Notes under the pieces: generated by a model
Seen by the model: only the letters and a program-made list of their open reading frames with translations
Told to the model about the DNA's origin: nothing
The model's database searches: none
NCBI GenBank assembly: GCA_023548195.1
Contig: JAJHZJ010000061.1
Span: forward strand, 5,042,297-5,106,296
Length of the DNA stretch: 64,000 nucleotides
DNA from: Bettongia penicillata ogilbyi
Taxonomy: Eukaryota > Chordata > Mammalia > Diprotodontia > Potoroidae
Direction: 5' to 3'
Program-made: the position numbers and the translations under genes
Shown here: one piece after another, positions 11,898 through 23,045 of the stretch
How the letters are laid out: each line of letters opens with the position of its first letter
How positions within the stretch are numbered: position 1 is the stretch's first letter

Positions 11898-12021
11898 ACA
11901 TACATATACACATATATGTACATATATATACACACATACATATACATGTACATATACACACATATACACATATATGCGTATATACACACATATACATATA
12001 TATATACATACACATACACAC
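11898..12021. repeat. (CA/TA) microsatellite
   Basis: Alternating purine-pyrimidine run mixing CA, TA and TG units, interrupted. Open frames on both strands here are repeat artefacts. Confidence 0.9.
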
Positions 12022-12249
12022 CGAATCTCTGGGCAAGAAACTAAAAACATTAAAAAACACAAGTAATATTTTTGACAGTGCTGGCAAGGGAAAGTAGAGG
12101 CTTAAGGGAAGGGGAGAATAAAGAAAGATTTGAGAAGTAAAAAATGGTAGATGAGAATTAGATTTTGAGTTTTGAACTATAGTTTAAAATGTAGGGATGC
12201 TAGTTCTAGCCATAGATTATATTTACTTAAGCAGGGCTAATAATGAATA

Positions 12250-12800
12250 TACTTGTCTGAATTTGGAATTATACTGAGAAAGGAGCTAAAATTCTGTAAA
12301 TAAAATAACTAAAATGTCCACACCCTTTGATTCAGAGACCTCACTCTAGGTATATACTCCAAGGAGGCCAAAGATAGAGAGATCTCATATACACAGAAAT
12401 GCATTTTGTAGTAGCTGAGAAATAGAAACAAAAGTAGGTGCCCATCTTTTGGGGAATGACAGATAAATCATGGTACATGAGTATAATATAATGTTAGTAA
12501 GTTCTAAGACAATGGAAATGAAGAATACAAAAAATCAACTGATTCAGTAAAGTGATACACGCAATGATTACCACAATAGAAAGAACAAAAACAAAGCCAA
12601 ATACTATATAATTGTAATGATCAAAGTTGCACATGAAGAAGAAGGAAAAAAATATACGTCCCTTCTTTACAGAGCTGCAGATGTGTGGTGTGAAATAATG
12701 CATGTAATATCAGAGTTAGATGATAAGTTGATTAGTTTTCCTGAAATGCTTTTTTTTGTCTCTCAGTTCTTTCTTTTTTATTCTTTATTATAACTGATGG
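12250..12800 (+). mobile_element. L1 3' UTR fragment
   Basis: GTAGCTGAGAAATAGAAAC, AGTAGGTGCCCATCTTTTGG and AATCATGGTACATGAGTATA match the marsupial L1 3' region. Confidence 0.65.
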
Positions 12801-13149
12801 CTCTCTATGGAAGGAAGGGTGAAGGTATTTAGTGAAGGTATATTTGGAAATGAAGGTGATGTAAAAAAAAGATTCCAACAAAATTTATAATTAATTTTTA
12901 AAGGATTTATTAGCTTGAATAATCTTGAAAATATTATTGAAGGCTTTAAGCTAAAAATGGAAAGGGAAAGAGAAATCTGTCCACACATATCTGCCAAGCC
13001 AGATACCACAAGGAGTAGTAGTTACAAGATAGAAAAAATGAATACCATTAGAGGAAACAGTAACTCACAAAAGATAAAATCCAAGAAGAAAGTCAGCAAT
13101 AAAATTCGAGGCCTTAGACATTTATAAACAAAAATACAAAGTGTCAGTA
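12801..13149. other. AT-rich, nothing recognised
   Basis: A-rich sequence with no gene or assigned repeat. Confidence 0.4.
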
Positions 13150-14640
13150 ATAAACAAAATGATGGGAAAAGCAGAAGGTGGTTGGATGGCAAGGCTTTTT
13201 TGAAAGAGTTCAGGAGGTAATAGGAAACCATTGAAAGTTACTGAACTATGGAGGGACACTCAGATTTTTGTATTGAGGGGAAAATCTGGCAGTGAAGTGT
13301 AAGGTTCATCAGAGTGGAATAGGATTGAAAAATAATGAAGGAAGGAGACAATGAACATGCATAGAGAGGATGGATCCTAAAGGTATCAGGGAGATAGAAC
13401 CCACAGATGTAGCCGTTCACTAAATGGGATTTTGAAGGATGAGGAGTCAAATATCATTGTTTCAAGCACAAATGACTGGAACAATGCTGGTGCCATTAAG
13501 AGAAATGGGGAAATCATGAGAAAGAAGAAATGGAGATGACTAGGAAGCGCTTGGAAATATCAGTTGGGAACTCAGGGGAAAAAGATGAAAAGCCTACAAA
13601 ATACAGATCTTGGAGTCGTTAATGTGAAGGTAATAACTGAGGATGTGGGATTCGATGAGATTGCAAAACAGCGTATAGCAGAAGAAGAGAAGAGGAGAAT
13701 AGAGTCTGGAGGTGATATTTACATAAAGGGGACAGGAGGAAAAGAGTAGAGCCCTAAAAGAAGACCGCGCAGCTAGGAGTCACATTGGATAGAGCGCTGG
13801 GCTTAGAATCAGAAAACTTATCTTCATGAGTTCAAATCTGGCCTCAGACACTTCCTAGCTGTGTGACCCCGTTTGCCTCAGTTTCTTTATCTGTAAAAAT
13901 GAGCTGGAGAAGGAAATGGCAGACCACTGCAGTATTTCTGCCAAGAAAATCACAAATGGAGTCACAAAGAGTTGGACACAACTGAAACAACTGAACCACA
14001 GCAAGAAAAGAAGACTGGGAAAGAATGATTAAAGAGATGAGGAAAGAACATAAGAATGTAATGTTATTGAGAGCCACAGGTGAAGGGAACATCAAGACGG
14101 AAGGAGTGGTGGGGGCAGTCTGTGTTTTCATGTGCAGTAGAAATGGCAAGGAGGGTGAAGGCTGAGAAAAAAGTCATTATTAGTTGGCAATCAGGAAATC
14201 ACTGGTGACTTTAGGGAAAGATCAACTTCTACACAGTGGTGGAGATAAAAATCACATTAGCAATGAATTTAAAAATGGAGAAAATAGAGACTGACAATGA
14301 AAGGTGACAGAGAGAAAGGAGTAAAAGGACCTTAAGACAGGGAGCTTACACTGGGGGACACCCAAGGATACTTGTGAACTGATAGGAAAGAGCTAGTAAA
14401 GAGGAAGCGGGTGAAAATGCATAAGGGAAAGAGAACATAAATGATGAAAGAAAGCTGGAGGATCTGGGAGAGGGTAATGAAAGCAGCCAGTATGAAGGGA
14501 CTGTCTTTGACAGAAGGAGGACTTCCTCTGAGATGAGTGAGAAGCTATAGATAGCATTTTTGAGGTATGGGAGATGAGAGCTGATGAAGCAAAGTTTAGA
14601 TGACCTTGATCTCAATCAAATAAGAGCTGGGGGTAGCTAA
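13150..14640 (-). mobile_element. Long L2 LINE, antisense, split by a SINE
   Basis: From 13160 the L2 3' blocks appear in reverse: GAGGAGTCAAATATCATTG and AACAATGCTGGTGCCATTAA. After the SINE the ORF2 part continues: AAATCACTGGTGACTTTAGG and CTGTCTTTGACAGAAGGAGG. About 1.25 kb of L2 without the insert; no intact frame. Confidence 0.65.
13766..14005 (+). mobile_element. Complete RTE-tailed SINE with 10-bp target duplication
   Basis: Head GGATAGAGCGCTGGGC, B-box GAGTTCAAATCTGGCC, CCTCAGTTTCTTTATCTG, then GAGTTGGACACAACTGAAAC. Flanked by AAAAGAAGAC at 13756-13765 and the identical 10 bases at 14006-14015. It interrupts an L2, so it is the younger element. Confidence 0.92.
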
Positions 14641-14644
14641 GGGT

Positions 14645-15068
14645 GAGGCTGAAGGGTTAAGGAGAATGAAAAAATTTTGGAATGACCAAGGAGGCCCTAT
14701 GAAGGGCTGTCAGTTGAACAAAATAATTGCAGGCAGTGGGTCTGGAACAATGGCATACGATGAACTAAAAGAACTGGGCATGTTTTCTCTGGACAAGAGA
14801 AGATGAAATGTGGGGGAGGGTGACATGATTGCTGTCATGTGGAAGAATGATTAGACAGTTTGCATAACTACAGAGAAGAACTAGGACAAATGTTTGTAAG
14901 TTACAAGAAGAAACATTTTGGCTCAATGTAAGAAAACTTAAAAATCTGAACTGTTGAGAAGCTGAATGAATGTGCTGCATTTTACGTTCCTTTCTGAAAG
15001 TTTTCCCAGAGAGGCTGTAGAGGTCAGATTAATTAATCCCTGAGATCTCTTCAAACTTTAAAAATTCT
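14645..15068 (+). mobile_element. CR1/L3 LINE 3' region
   Basis: TTCTCTGGACAAGAGAAGAT, GGGTGACATGATTGCTGTCA, GCTCAATGTAAGAAAACTTA and a weak ending match the CR1/L3 3' end. Confidence 0.65.
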
Positions 15069-15083
15069 TGTATTTTAAATATA

Positions 15084-15212
15084 GAGAGGCAGTGTAGCAT
15101 AATGAATAGAGTTTCTGAAGGCCAAGTCTCCTCGTGGAGTGCAACCCTGAGCAAGACATTTAATACTTCAGTACCCCCAAGCAACTCTCTGAAACTATTT
15201 ATTACAGGTGCT
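15084..15212 (+). mobile_element. Diverged SINE with CAACTCTCT tail
   Basis: GAGGCAGTGTAGCATAATGA head, GAGCAAGACATTTAATAC, then AAGCAACTCTCTGAAACT, the tail of one SINE subtype. It sits at the break of the L1 that follows. Confidence 0.6.
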
Positions 15213-15768
15213 TTTTGATCATGGTTTGCAGATAGTCCCATAATTTTTAAATTGTCTCTCCTGGATCTATTTTCCAGGTCAGTTGTTTTTCCAATGAGAT
15301 GTTTCACATTATCTTCTGTTTTTTCAATCTTTTGATTTAGTTTTCTAACTTCTTGGTTTATTTCATAATCATTAGCTTCCCTGAACTCTACTCTCTTCTT
15401 TAAAGAATTGTTGTGTTCAGTGAGCTTTTGAACCTTCTTTTGCATTTGGCTAATTCTGCTTTTTAAAGCCTCCTTCTCCTCATGGCTTTTTGGACCTCTT
15501 TTTCCAATTGAGTTAGCCTATTTTTAAAGGTGTTATTTTTCTCAGCATTTTTTTGATTCTCCTTTAGCAGGCTGCTGACTTGCTTTTCAAGCTCTTCCAT
15601 GGCCTGAGTCCATTTCATATTCATTTTTGGAGGTACTGGAGGCAGAAGCCTTGACTTTCTCTGACAGTATGTCTTGCTCTTCCTCATCCAAAAAGATGGA
15701 AGGAGATGCCTGTTCACCCAGAAAGTAACCTTCTATGGTCTTATTTTTTTTCCCCCTTTTTTAGGCAT
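15213..15768 (-). pseudogene. L1 ORF1 remnant
   Basis: Reading leftward from an ATG at 15766-15768 (MPKKGGKK) the frame breaks within a dozen codons. Two further minus-strand frames hold EELEKQVSSLLKENQK and then a coiled-coil stretch ending TTDLENRSRRDNLKIMGL, the L1 ORF1 protein signature (coiled coil, then RNA-binding RRM entry). ORF1 binds L1 RNA as a trimer. Frameshifted and truncated, so not functional. Confidence 0.88.
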
Positions 15769-16362
15769 TTTCCCAGTCAGTTACTTCTGAATCCTTTGTC
15801 AGAAGGAGGAGGGTCCTAGTGCTCCTCCTCACCCCAGGACAGTGCTCAGGGCTGAGATTCAGATCAGCTGCTCAATTCCTCCAGAGGCTTTAAGCTGAGC
15901 TGCTTGCTTCTGGGGCCGCAGTGGCCACCTGCTGCCATCTGCTGCTGTTGCCACCACCTCTGCCACCACCTGGGGCTAGTGCTGGGGGGACCCTGCTCCC
16001 CTCTCTCGCCTAACTGAGAAAGCCCTCCCACACTGACCTTTGAAGCTTTCTTAGGCACTTGTGGGTTGAGGGATCTGGGACCCTTCCTGCTGGGAATTCT
16101 GCCCTGGAGGCCTTTTCCTGTCCTATTCATCCCTGTGCCTCACAGCCAGGGCTGGGCTCTGCTCGGCTCAGTCCTGAGGGATAGACCTTTCCCGTCGGCT
16201 TTCCAGGTTACCTTTGGCTGGAAATCTCTTTCACTCTGTCGTTCTGTGGCTTCTGCTGCTCCAGATTTATTAAGTCATTTTTTACAGATATTTTGTGGGC
16301 TGTGAGGGAAGTGCTAGAGTATATGAGTCTTTCTATTCCACCATCTTGGCTCTGCCCCCTGG
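15213..16362 (-). mobile_element. L1 5' end (5' UTR plus ORF1), truncated at 3' side
   Basis: The minus strand opens with GGGGCAGAGCCAAGATGGTG at about 16362, the usual start of marsupial L1. A GC-rich 5' UTR of about 600 bases follows, then ORF1 remains. ORF2 and the 3' end are absent. Most L1 copies lose the 5' end instead. An unassigned open frame in the 5' UTR (15864-16130) is not a gene. Confidence 0.85.
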
Positions 16363-16837
16363 AATTCATCTTTAAATGAATAAGAAGTAGTTTGTATTAA
16401 AGAGATTGAAAGTAGACTAGAGTTAGCAGTTAAAAAAAAATCTTTGCAACATCAGTTTTTTAAGCTTACCACTTATATTGCCTATGAGGCAGAATTACTT
16501 TGGATTCCCTGTGATGTGTTTATAAAGTTGGAATGTATGCAAAAGAGAAGGATGAAATCACAAGGAGATATTCCTGGCTTCAGTAAGAGCACTCCATGCC
16601 TTTGGCCATGTATAAACTAGATTTTACTAGGCGTTAATCTGTGTTCATCCATCAAGAGACAAACTTGGAAATTTTAAACAAAAAACATTTTGTTTAAAGG
16701 TCACACAGCAATGTTGTTCTTTTAGTTGGAGCGTTTGGTGTGGCATTTGATTCCATGAATCAGTACAAGTAGACCAGGCCAGCTTTGAAAATGGGCAGAG
16801 GCTGAGGACAAGTAAGAAACTTAAATTAGGTTCATTC
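16363..16837. other. Nothing recognised
   Basis: No gene and no repeat I can name. Confidence 0.4.
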
Positions 16838-17060
16838 CACTCCATCCTGCCCTACCCCAAACTGCCACCACCATGAAAGAAGGGCCTTCTGCCCAATAGT
16901 CCTGATCTATATCTTGCCCCTGGACCCAAATGGCTTTGGAGGAGAAAGTGAGGCATCAAATGCTTGGTGACTTTGCACAGACCTCCCTCCCTTAATTCCA
17001 ATTCATTTGCAAGTCATGATCTTCCTAATGTCATAGTCTTCTTTAAGAAAGAAGGACAAA
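16838..17060 (-). mobile_element. Unnamed repeat, GAAGAGGACC family, antisense
   Basis: The reverse complement reads TTGTTTGTCCTTCTTTC, then AAGACTATGACATTAGG and GCAAATGAATTGGAATTAAG. It is close to the copy at 21226 and related to the one at 10313. Confidence 0.6.
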
Positions 17061-17308
17061 CAACCACAGTGAGAGAAATATAGACACAGTTTGTCCATCT
17101 GGACAGTTTGTACATGAATGAGGAGTGTCTCTCCTTCCAGATATCCTAATCTGTAACAAGCATTGCACCAATGGAGCAGTCATGATGAAGGCATGTGACC
17201 TGTTAATGATGGGCCCCTGTTACCTTTCTGTAGCCACTGAGAACTCATCTGCTAACATTTTCTTTTTATCTGTGCATGGATAATTTCTATCTATTTTTTA
17301 GAAGTACT

Positions 17309-17543
17309 CTTGTTGTTCAGTCACTTCAGTCATATCTGACTCTTTGTGACCCCGTTTGGAGCTTTCTTGGCAAAAATATTGAAGTGGTTTGCCATTTCCT
17401 TTTCCAGCAGATTAAGGTTAACAGAGGCCAAGTGATTTGCCCAGGGTCACACAACAAGTGTCTAAAACCAGATTTGAATTTAGGAAGAGGCATCTTCCTG
17501 ACTGAAAGCTCAGGCACTCTATCCACTTCACTACCTGGCTACC
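17309..17543 (-). mobile_element. RTE-tailed SINE, antisense
   Basis: TTGTTGTTCAGTCACTTCAG, GTGACCCCGTTTGGAGC, GCCCAGGGTCACACAAC and ATCCACTTCACTACCTGGCT. Full length. Confidence 0.88.
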
Positions 17544-17544
17544 A

Positions 17545-17730
17545 TCTTAGAAGTAGAGTGACCACATTAAGAGCAGTGATGGTCCATAGCAGCATCTGTG
17601 TCTGTCAGAACAAACCTGATAAGCTGTGTGCAGTTCTAGGTACTATGTTTTATTAGGGACATTAACAAAAAATAATAAATGGTAACAGAGTACAGAGGAG
17701 AGCCAGGATGATGAAAGAGGGAGTAGAAGG
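17545..17730 (+). mobile_element. CR1/L3 LINE fragment
   Basis: GTGTGCAGTTCTAGGTACTA then CAGAGGAGAGCCAGGATGAT, the CR1/L3 block seen also at 10150. Confidence 0.6.
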
Positions 17731-17739
17731 CACTCGGTG

Positions 17740-18165
17740 CACAATGTAAATCAGATGTTGGACAGGTATTTATTTTCTACGCACAAAAGAAATACTCAAA
17801 GAAACAAAAAGTTGCACAGTGCCTTAAAACAAGATTCAACAACTTAACTTCTAACTACAATTCTACCCTCTTAGGCTAATACTTAAACCTCATAAGAACA
17901 TGAAGTAGTTTTGAAGACACTGTAATAGTCGTTATATTACACTTCTGTACTACAGTGTCTACAAAAGACCAGCCAGAGGGGCCAGGAGTGGACCCTTCCT
18001 CTTTTTGATGATATCTTCTTCAAGTGTGCTGAGGACATTTCCAGGGCTCACCCCTTCCCCTCCTACCGCTGGGTCAGTCAGTTCTATACAAAAAGACTTA
18101 GAACTTCTAGACTTTTTGAACTCCATAAAGTCACCTACAAACCTAGATATATCCACCTCAGGATA
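17740..18165 (-). pseudogene. Possible retrocopy 3' end, source unknown
   Basis: On the minus strand a frame of 65 codons (18156-17959) ends KKRKGPLLAPLAGLL and is followed by an apparent 3' UTR of about 190 bases with AATAAA at 17769-17774. Composition differs from neighbouring repeats. I do not recognise the protein, and no A tail follows the signal. It could be chance. Confidence 0.25.
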
Positions 18166-18189
18166 TTTATTCTCCTAAGGTCAGGGAGG

Positions 18190-18443
18190 GGAAGTTAGTA
18201 GCTTGGTGCATAGAATGCTGGGCCTGGAGTCAGGAAGACTCCTCTTACTGAGATCAAGTGTGGCATCATTCACTTATTAGCTGTGTGGCCCTGGGCAAGT
18301 CACTTGACCCTATTTGGCTCAGTTTCCTCATCTATAAAATGAGCCAGAAAAGTGGCAATCCATTCCAGTATCTTTGCCAAAAAAAAAAACAAACCCAAAA
18401 GGGGTCAAGAAGAGTTGGACACAAATCAATCAACGATAACAAC
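18190..18443 (+). mobile_element. Full-length RTE-tailed SINE
   Basis: GGCCTGGAGTCAGGAAGACT, GGCCCTGGGCAAGTCACTTG, CAGTTTCCTCATCTATAAAA, then AGAAGAGTTGGACACAAATC. An A run splits the tail. Confidence 0.88.
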
Positions 18444-20235
18444 ACTTTTAACAAAGAACAAACACAAAAGAAACAGTTCACATCCAGCCTTGGGCTTGCC
18501 TAGACAGGACACATGTGCTCATGGCTGCATTGCTGCTGAGGTCACCCTGGCCTCCACCCCTTATGAGAAGCAGCTTGAGATATTCCTGGCCCAATCTGTA
18601 GAGAGCAGATAGGGAGCACTGAGCCCTTTTAAATATTCACTGAGTCATTTTTGCTTCTAGATCATTGGCTAATAGGGAGAGTCTTCATTATCCTCAGCAT
18701 TAAGCCCTTCAGCACTGAATCACACATAGCCCAAAACAGAAGCCACTGCTCCCACACGTCTGTCTGGAAGCAGGTAAGGCAGACCTGCACATACTCTCAG
18801 ACATGTCCCCTATAGGGCAATTCAGCCACTGTTACACAAAGAGCAATAGAAAAGAGGCTTGTGCATGAAATCGGGAACCTTTGTTAGGTTTTTAAAGAGT
18901 ATGTTAAATTTAAGAAAATGGCTGTCCTGCTTGCCTGTGTCCCCTTCTGAACTTCCTGTTAATGTTTCATTGACACTTTTTTCTTTTCAGCACTAATCAC
19001 CAACTCCCTCGTTGGCTATGTCTGAAGATGTATGCCACATTAACTCTGTCCCTGTAGTATATTACCTCTTTGTCAAGAGATGGTAGACTCACTTTACCAC
19101 AGGGCTTCTGAAGTCATGATTGGTCACTGTGTCAGAGGCCTGAAATCTTTCAGCATTGTTTTCCCTTACATTTTTGTGGTCATCTCCCCAGGACACTTTT
19201 TAAGGAGCTCTGGCAAGTTCACAATCCAAAAGATCAGAAAGTCCAAAAGATCACAATCCAAAGGATATCTCAGTCTGAGGTCAGAAGGCTCCAGAGAAGG
19301 AGAGTATGTAGGCTACTTTCTCCACACCACCAGACAAAAGGAAACACGAGCCTTTAATAAATGCAGAGTTTTATATTGGGGATACAAAAAGGAAGTGAGA
19401 TTTCAAGGAGTTACTAATCTGACATCTAAATAACAGACTCACCACTTAACAAAAATATATATGTCCTTGTAAAAAACTTAGAAAAGAATCCCATATATCT
19501 AAGCATTCTCATATAAAAATATAACATCAATTTTAAATTTCACAACAATAAAGAGTATACTCACGATAGGTCACTAGAATAATATACTAACTAGACAGCA
19601 GTACAACTCATCAGGTTCAAATATCATACCCTGGAACTTGTTCAATTACAAAAACTTTGGGGTGTTACCTGAGGCTTCAGATTTCCCACTTCCCTCTTGG
19701 TCCCCAGGGGAATGAGGCCAATATTGATCCACCATGTCTGGGCAGCTACTGTTGATAGACTGTACTTTAGCAAAATGGGACTTTAGGTTTCTTTCAACCA
19801 GGAGTATGAGAGTGCTTTTGTGTGTTTATTTGTTCTCACTCTGGCTCCATCGATAACTGCCAGGCTGCTGTGGAATATTATGTCATGTTGGTGCCCCAGT
19901 GTATTTGTGTGAACCCAAAGAATGTAGTATTTGTAATCTTGTGGCTTTCAGAGAAAAATATCAAGACCTTCAGTCTTATGTGGGAAGGACATACAGTGCT
20001 TTTCTTCATAATTTGACTCCTAGATACTGCAGTGCTTCTCAAGAAAGAATCAATACACATTCATTTTGAAAATACAGCTAAGATGGAAATGAAATAAAAC
20101 ATTCATACTGGCAATAAATACTCATTTGCTTTGAAATACAGGAGCCAGAATATGGCTACTATATGTTTTCTCCAGAATTCCCTCTACTATTCCTCCAATA
20201 AGTTCTCCAATTATCTCCTTAATCCCCCAAATTCA
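18444..20235. other. Largely unique sequence
   Basis: No gene. A short internal repeat of CCAAAAGATCA units lies at about 19222-19268. A 117-codon + frame at 19080-19433 has no recognisable domain. Confidence 0.45.
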
Positions 20236-20490
20236 GAGGCAGCTAGACAGCTTAGTGCATAGAGTTTTAGGTCTGGAGTCAGGAAGACCTAAGTTCAAGT
20301 CTAGCCTCAGACGTTTACTAACTCTGTGACCTTGGACAAGTCTGTCTTCTTGAGTTTCCTCAATTTGAAAATGACATAATAATAGCACCTACCTCACAGG
20401 GTCATTTTAAGGACTGAATGGCATGTGTATAAAGAACTTATGATAACACATGGCATGTAGTAGGTTCTTAGTAAATGTTCATTCCCTTCC
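20236..20490 (+). mobile_element. Full-length MAR1-type SINE
   Basis: GAGGCAGCTAGACAGCTTAG, GGAGTCAGGAAGACCTAAGT, then CACCTACCTCACAGGGTC and TAGTAGGTTCTTAGTAAATG. All blocks present. Confidence 0.9.
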
Positions 20491-20637
20491 TTTCCTAAAT
20501 TCTCCATGCTCCTTGCTCCTTTTGAATGCAGAAGTGATGGGAAGCAGATGCCTGTCTTAGTTTAGTGGTTATTGTGACAGGGTTAATCCTCGAATGCTAG
20601 AAGCCGAACTAGATGGCTGTATAGAAGCTGTCTAGTA

Positions 20638-20852
20638 CAAGGGTTCTTAACCCAGATATCTCTGAATAGATTTCAGCAGGTTCAATTTTTAAAAAATATA
20701 TTGATAACTTTTTCAATATAACTGATTTCCTTTGTGATCCTATGTATTTTATGAATTTAAAAGCATTTGTGAGCATTTTAAGAAAGTGTCCATAGGTTTC
20801 ACCAGATTGCCAAAGGGGTTCCATGATAGAAAAAAATAGTAAAGAACCCCTG
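20638..20852. mobile_element. hAT-type non-autonomous DNA transposon
   Basis: Starts CAAGGGTTCTTAAC and ends AAAGAACCCCTG, imperfect inverted termini. About 215 bases. Flanks GTCTAGTA and ATGTAGTG share five of eight positions, a decayed 8-bp duplication. Confidence 0.7.
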
Positions 20853-21061
20853 ATGTAGTGTTAGCTCCTGATCAAAGAGAAATGACTCAATACCAACAAG
20901 AGTGATGACTACCTTTGCTGGTAATCATGTAGCTTTATCTCACTCCTGCACTGAGGCATGTTCTCCATTAGCAATCACAAATGTGCTCTTCCTCCATGCT
21001 TCCAGACGGTCGACAGTGATGGGATCTTTTCATAGCGATTTGGTGTTGTTCAGACGGTCTG

Positions 21062-21178
21062 AAGGAGAAAGGAAACTGAGGTAAATGGAGCTAAGTGACT
21101 TGCCTAGGGTCACATAGCTAGTCTGAGGCTGGATTTGAACTAAGAAGATGTCTTCCTGACTCCAGGCCTTCTCTGACA
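21062..21178 (-). mobile_element. SINE fragment, antisense
   Basis: GGAAACTGAGGTAAATGG, GACTTGCCTAGGGTCACATA, TCTTCCTGACTCCAGGCC. A short + SINE piece (GTGACCTTGGGCAAGTC) follows at 21183-21222. Confidence 0.7.
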
Positions 21179-21225
21179 CAGCCTAGGTGTGTGACCTTGG
21201 GCAAGTCAAATTTGTAAAGCATTAT

Positions 21226-21385
21226 TGTTGTTTGTCCTTTGCTCTGGAAGAGGACCTTGGTGTCCTGCAGGTGATGCCATAATATGCAAGAGAATTGGAT
21301 TTAAGTGAGAGAGGGCTATGCAAAATGACCAGCCCTTTCTCCTTCAGAGCTATCTGGGTCCAGTGGCCAGATGTAAAAAGAAACC
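21226..21385 (+). mobile_element. Unnamed repeat, GAAGAGGACC family
   Basis: TTGTTGTTTGTCCTTTGCTC, GAAGAGGACCTTGGTGTCC, GAGAGAGGGCTATGCAAAAT, TCTGGGTCCAGTGGCCAG. Third copy in the window. Confidence 0.65.
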
Positions 21386-21449
21386 CTCAAGGATTATAAT
21401 CTAATGGAGGCTGGTACGAGAGTTAGGACTAATACAAAAATACATGAAG

Positions 21450-21605
21450 CAATGTTGTACAGAAAGACCTGGGTTCAAATCTCCCTTTGGCTATGTATTT
21501 ATGTGATTTTAAGCAATTTACTTCCATTGACCTCATCTGCAAAATATGAGGATTGGACTAGATAGCATCCAAGGTCCCTTAGTTCTAAATCAATGAATGT
21601 AGGAC
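21450..21605 (+). mobile_element. SINE, diverged
   Basis: AGACCTGGGTTCAAATCTCC, GACCTCATCTGCAAAATATG, GATTGGACTAGATAGCATCC. Confidence 0.65.
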
Positions 21606-21904
21606 ATAAGTACAGACTTGAGGCCATCTAAACATGAATTTCCTCAGCTATCCTCCTCCACTCCCCAAAGTGTTTCAACAGCAACTCCACCTTCTTTATA
21701 GTCACAGAATAGAACTCTTTTTTTGTCACTAACCTACTACATGTACCATTCATTGATTCCATTCCCTTCTAACTCCTCAAAAATAAATGCTTGTTGAATT
21801 CAATTGCTAAAACTTTAATACTGGAATGGCAAAGTCAGATAAGAAATTTTCCTTCCTTAAGTATCTCAATCCAAATTCCAGTCACTTTTAGTTAGAATTT
21901 TATT

Positions 21905-21990
21905 CACTGAATTACAGAATTTGAGAGCTGGAAGGGGCCTCAGTGGTTAACTTGTCCAAGTTATACATGAAAGGAATAAAGGAATATGAT
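21905..21990 (-). mobile_element. MIR/SINE fragment, antisense
   Basis: ACAGAATTTGAGAGCTGGAA then GGGGCCTCAGTGGTTAAC. Confidence 0.45.
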
Positions 21991-22007
21991 AATTTTTCCT
22001 GGTTGTG

Positions 22008-22312
22008 CCTCATGGCTGGAATGCTCCTTTCTCTGATCTGCCCACTAACCTCCCCAGTTTCCTTTTAATTACCCCCCCCTTTTTTTTTTACTGGAAATCT
22101 TCTCCAACTCCTCTTAATTCTAGTGCCTTCCCTGTGTTGTTTCCTATTTATTCTATATATAGTGTGCTTCATAGTATTTGCTTATGTGTTATCTGCCTGA
22201 TTAAACTATCAACTCCCTGAGAGCAGCAACTGTCTTTTGTCTCCTTTTGTATCTCCAGCACTTAGCATAGTACCTGGCATATATCATAGCTGCTTAATAA
22301 ATTGGTTGATTC
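22008..22312 (+). mobile_element. L2 LINE 3' end
   Basis: CATGGCTGGAATGCTCC, AATTCTAGTGCCTTCCCTGT, AACTCCCTGAGAGCAGCAAC, and a tail CTTAATAAATTGGTTGATTC. Confidence 0.75.
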
Positions 22313-22354
22313 TCCATTATAACATAGCCTTATACACTAGATCATACAGTATAT

Positions 22355-22520
22355 CCAGGGCTTCTTTAACTTTTTCCACTAGTAACATCTTCAGAGATTC
22401 TTAAACTGTGGGTTGAGACCTCATGGGGTCCAACCCGATAGCATATAGTTTAACTTACATTCTTCGAATTAAACTTCATTTATGTGTTTTTCTGACTAAT
22501 GAAACATTAGACTTGTTCAA
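22355..22520. mobile_element. hAT-like element fragment
   Basis: GGGCTTCTTTAACTTTTTCC and GATTCTTAAACTGTGGGTTG followed by CTCATGGGGTCCAAC resemble the hAT copy at 58715. Right end not found. Confidence 0.45.
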
Positions 22521-22619
22521 TTCGATTCAAACTGTCTTATAGATAATAATCTCTATTTGATTGCTTAAGAATCTAAACCTATCCTCCCACCTACTTATAG
22601 CAGATTGCCTTGCCCCTTG

Positions 22620-23045
22620 CTTTACTAAAATTAAGGCCTCTTGATCTCATCTTCCCCTTGATCTCATCTTCCCCTCCCTTTGCTTTCCTTTTCCCATTCC
22701 TCAACATTTCTCAGCAATTGAAGTTTATGCTTTCTTTTCTTTTTGTTACTGAGAGGAGACTGCCCTGAAATAATACATTGATTCCCATTCTCTTTCTCAC
22801 CTCCTCCAGGGGACCTTGTTCCTTCTGTCTTAAGTACCTGTATTCTTTTCCTTCCTCTGGTTCCTTTCTACATGTTGATAAATACGTTTAAGTTACCTTA
22901 AACCCCCCCCCCCTCCCTTTTCCCCTCCCCCTCCCTCCCTCCTCTTTCTTCCCTCTCTTCCTCTTTTATCTGTCTTATTTCCTCTTCTCTCACTCTCCCT
23001 CACCCATCTCTCTCCCTCATACCATTTCCCCATCCCACTTCCCCA
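22620..23045. repeat. Polypyrimidine-rich tract
   Basis: C/T-rich, densest at about 22902-23045 with a run of 13 C's. An 18-base unit, CTTGATCTCATCTTCCCC, is repeated in tandem at about 22641-22676. Confidence 0.8.

Noticed and set aside
11835..12097. Tyr/Ile/His-rich frames on both strands
   Set aside because: Translations of the CA/TA microsatellite. The same holds at 43939-44274 and 59763-59963.
15864..16130. 88-codon minus frame
   Set aside because: Lies within the L1 5' UTR.
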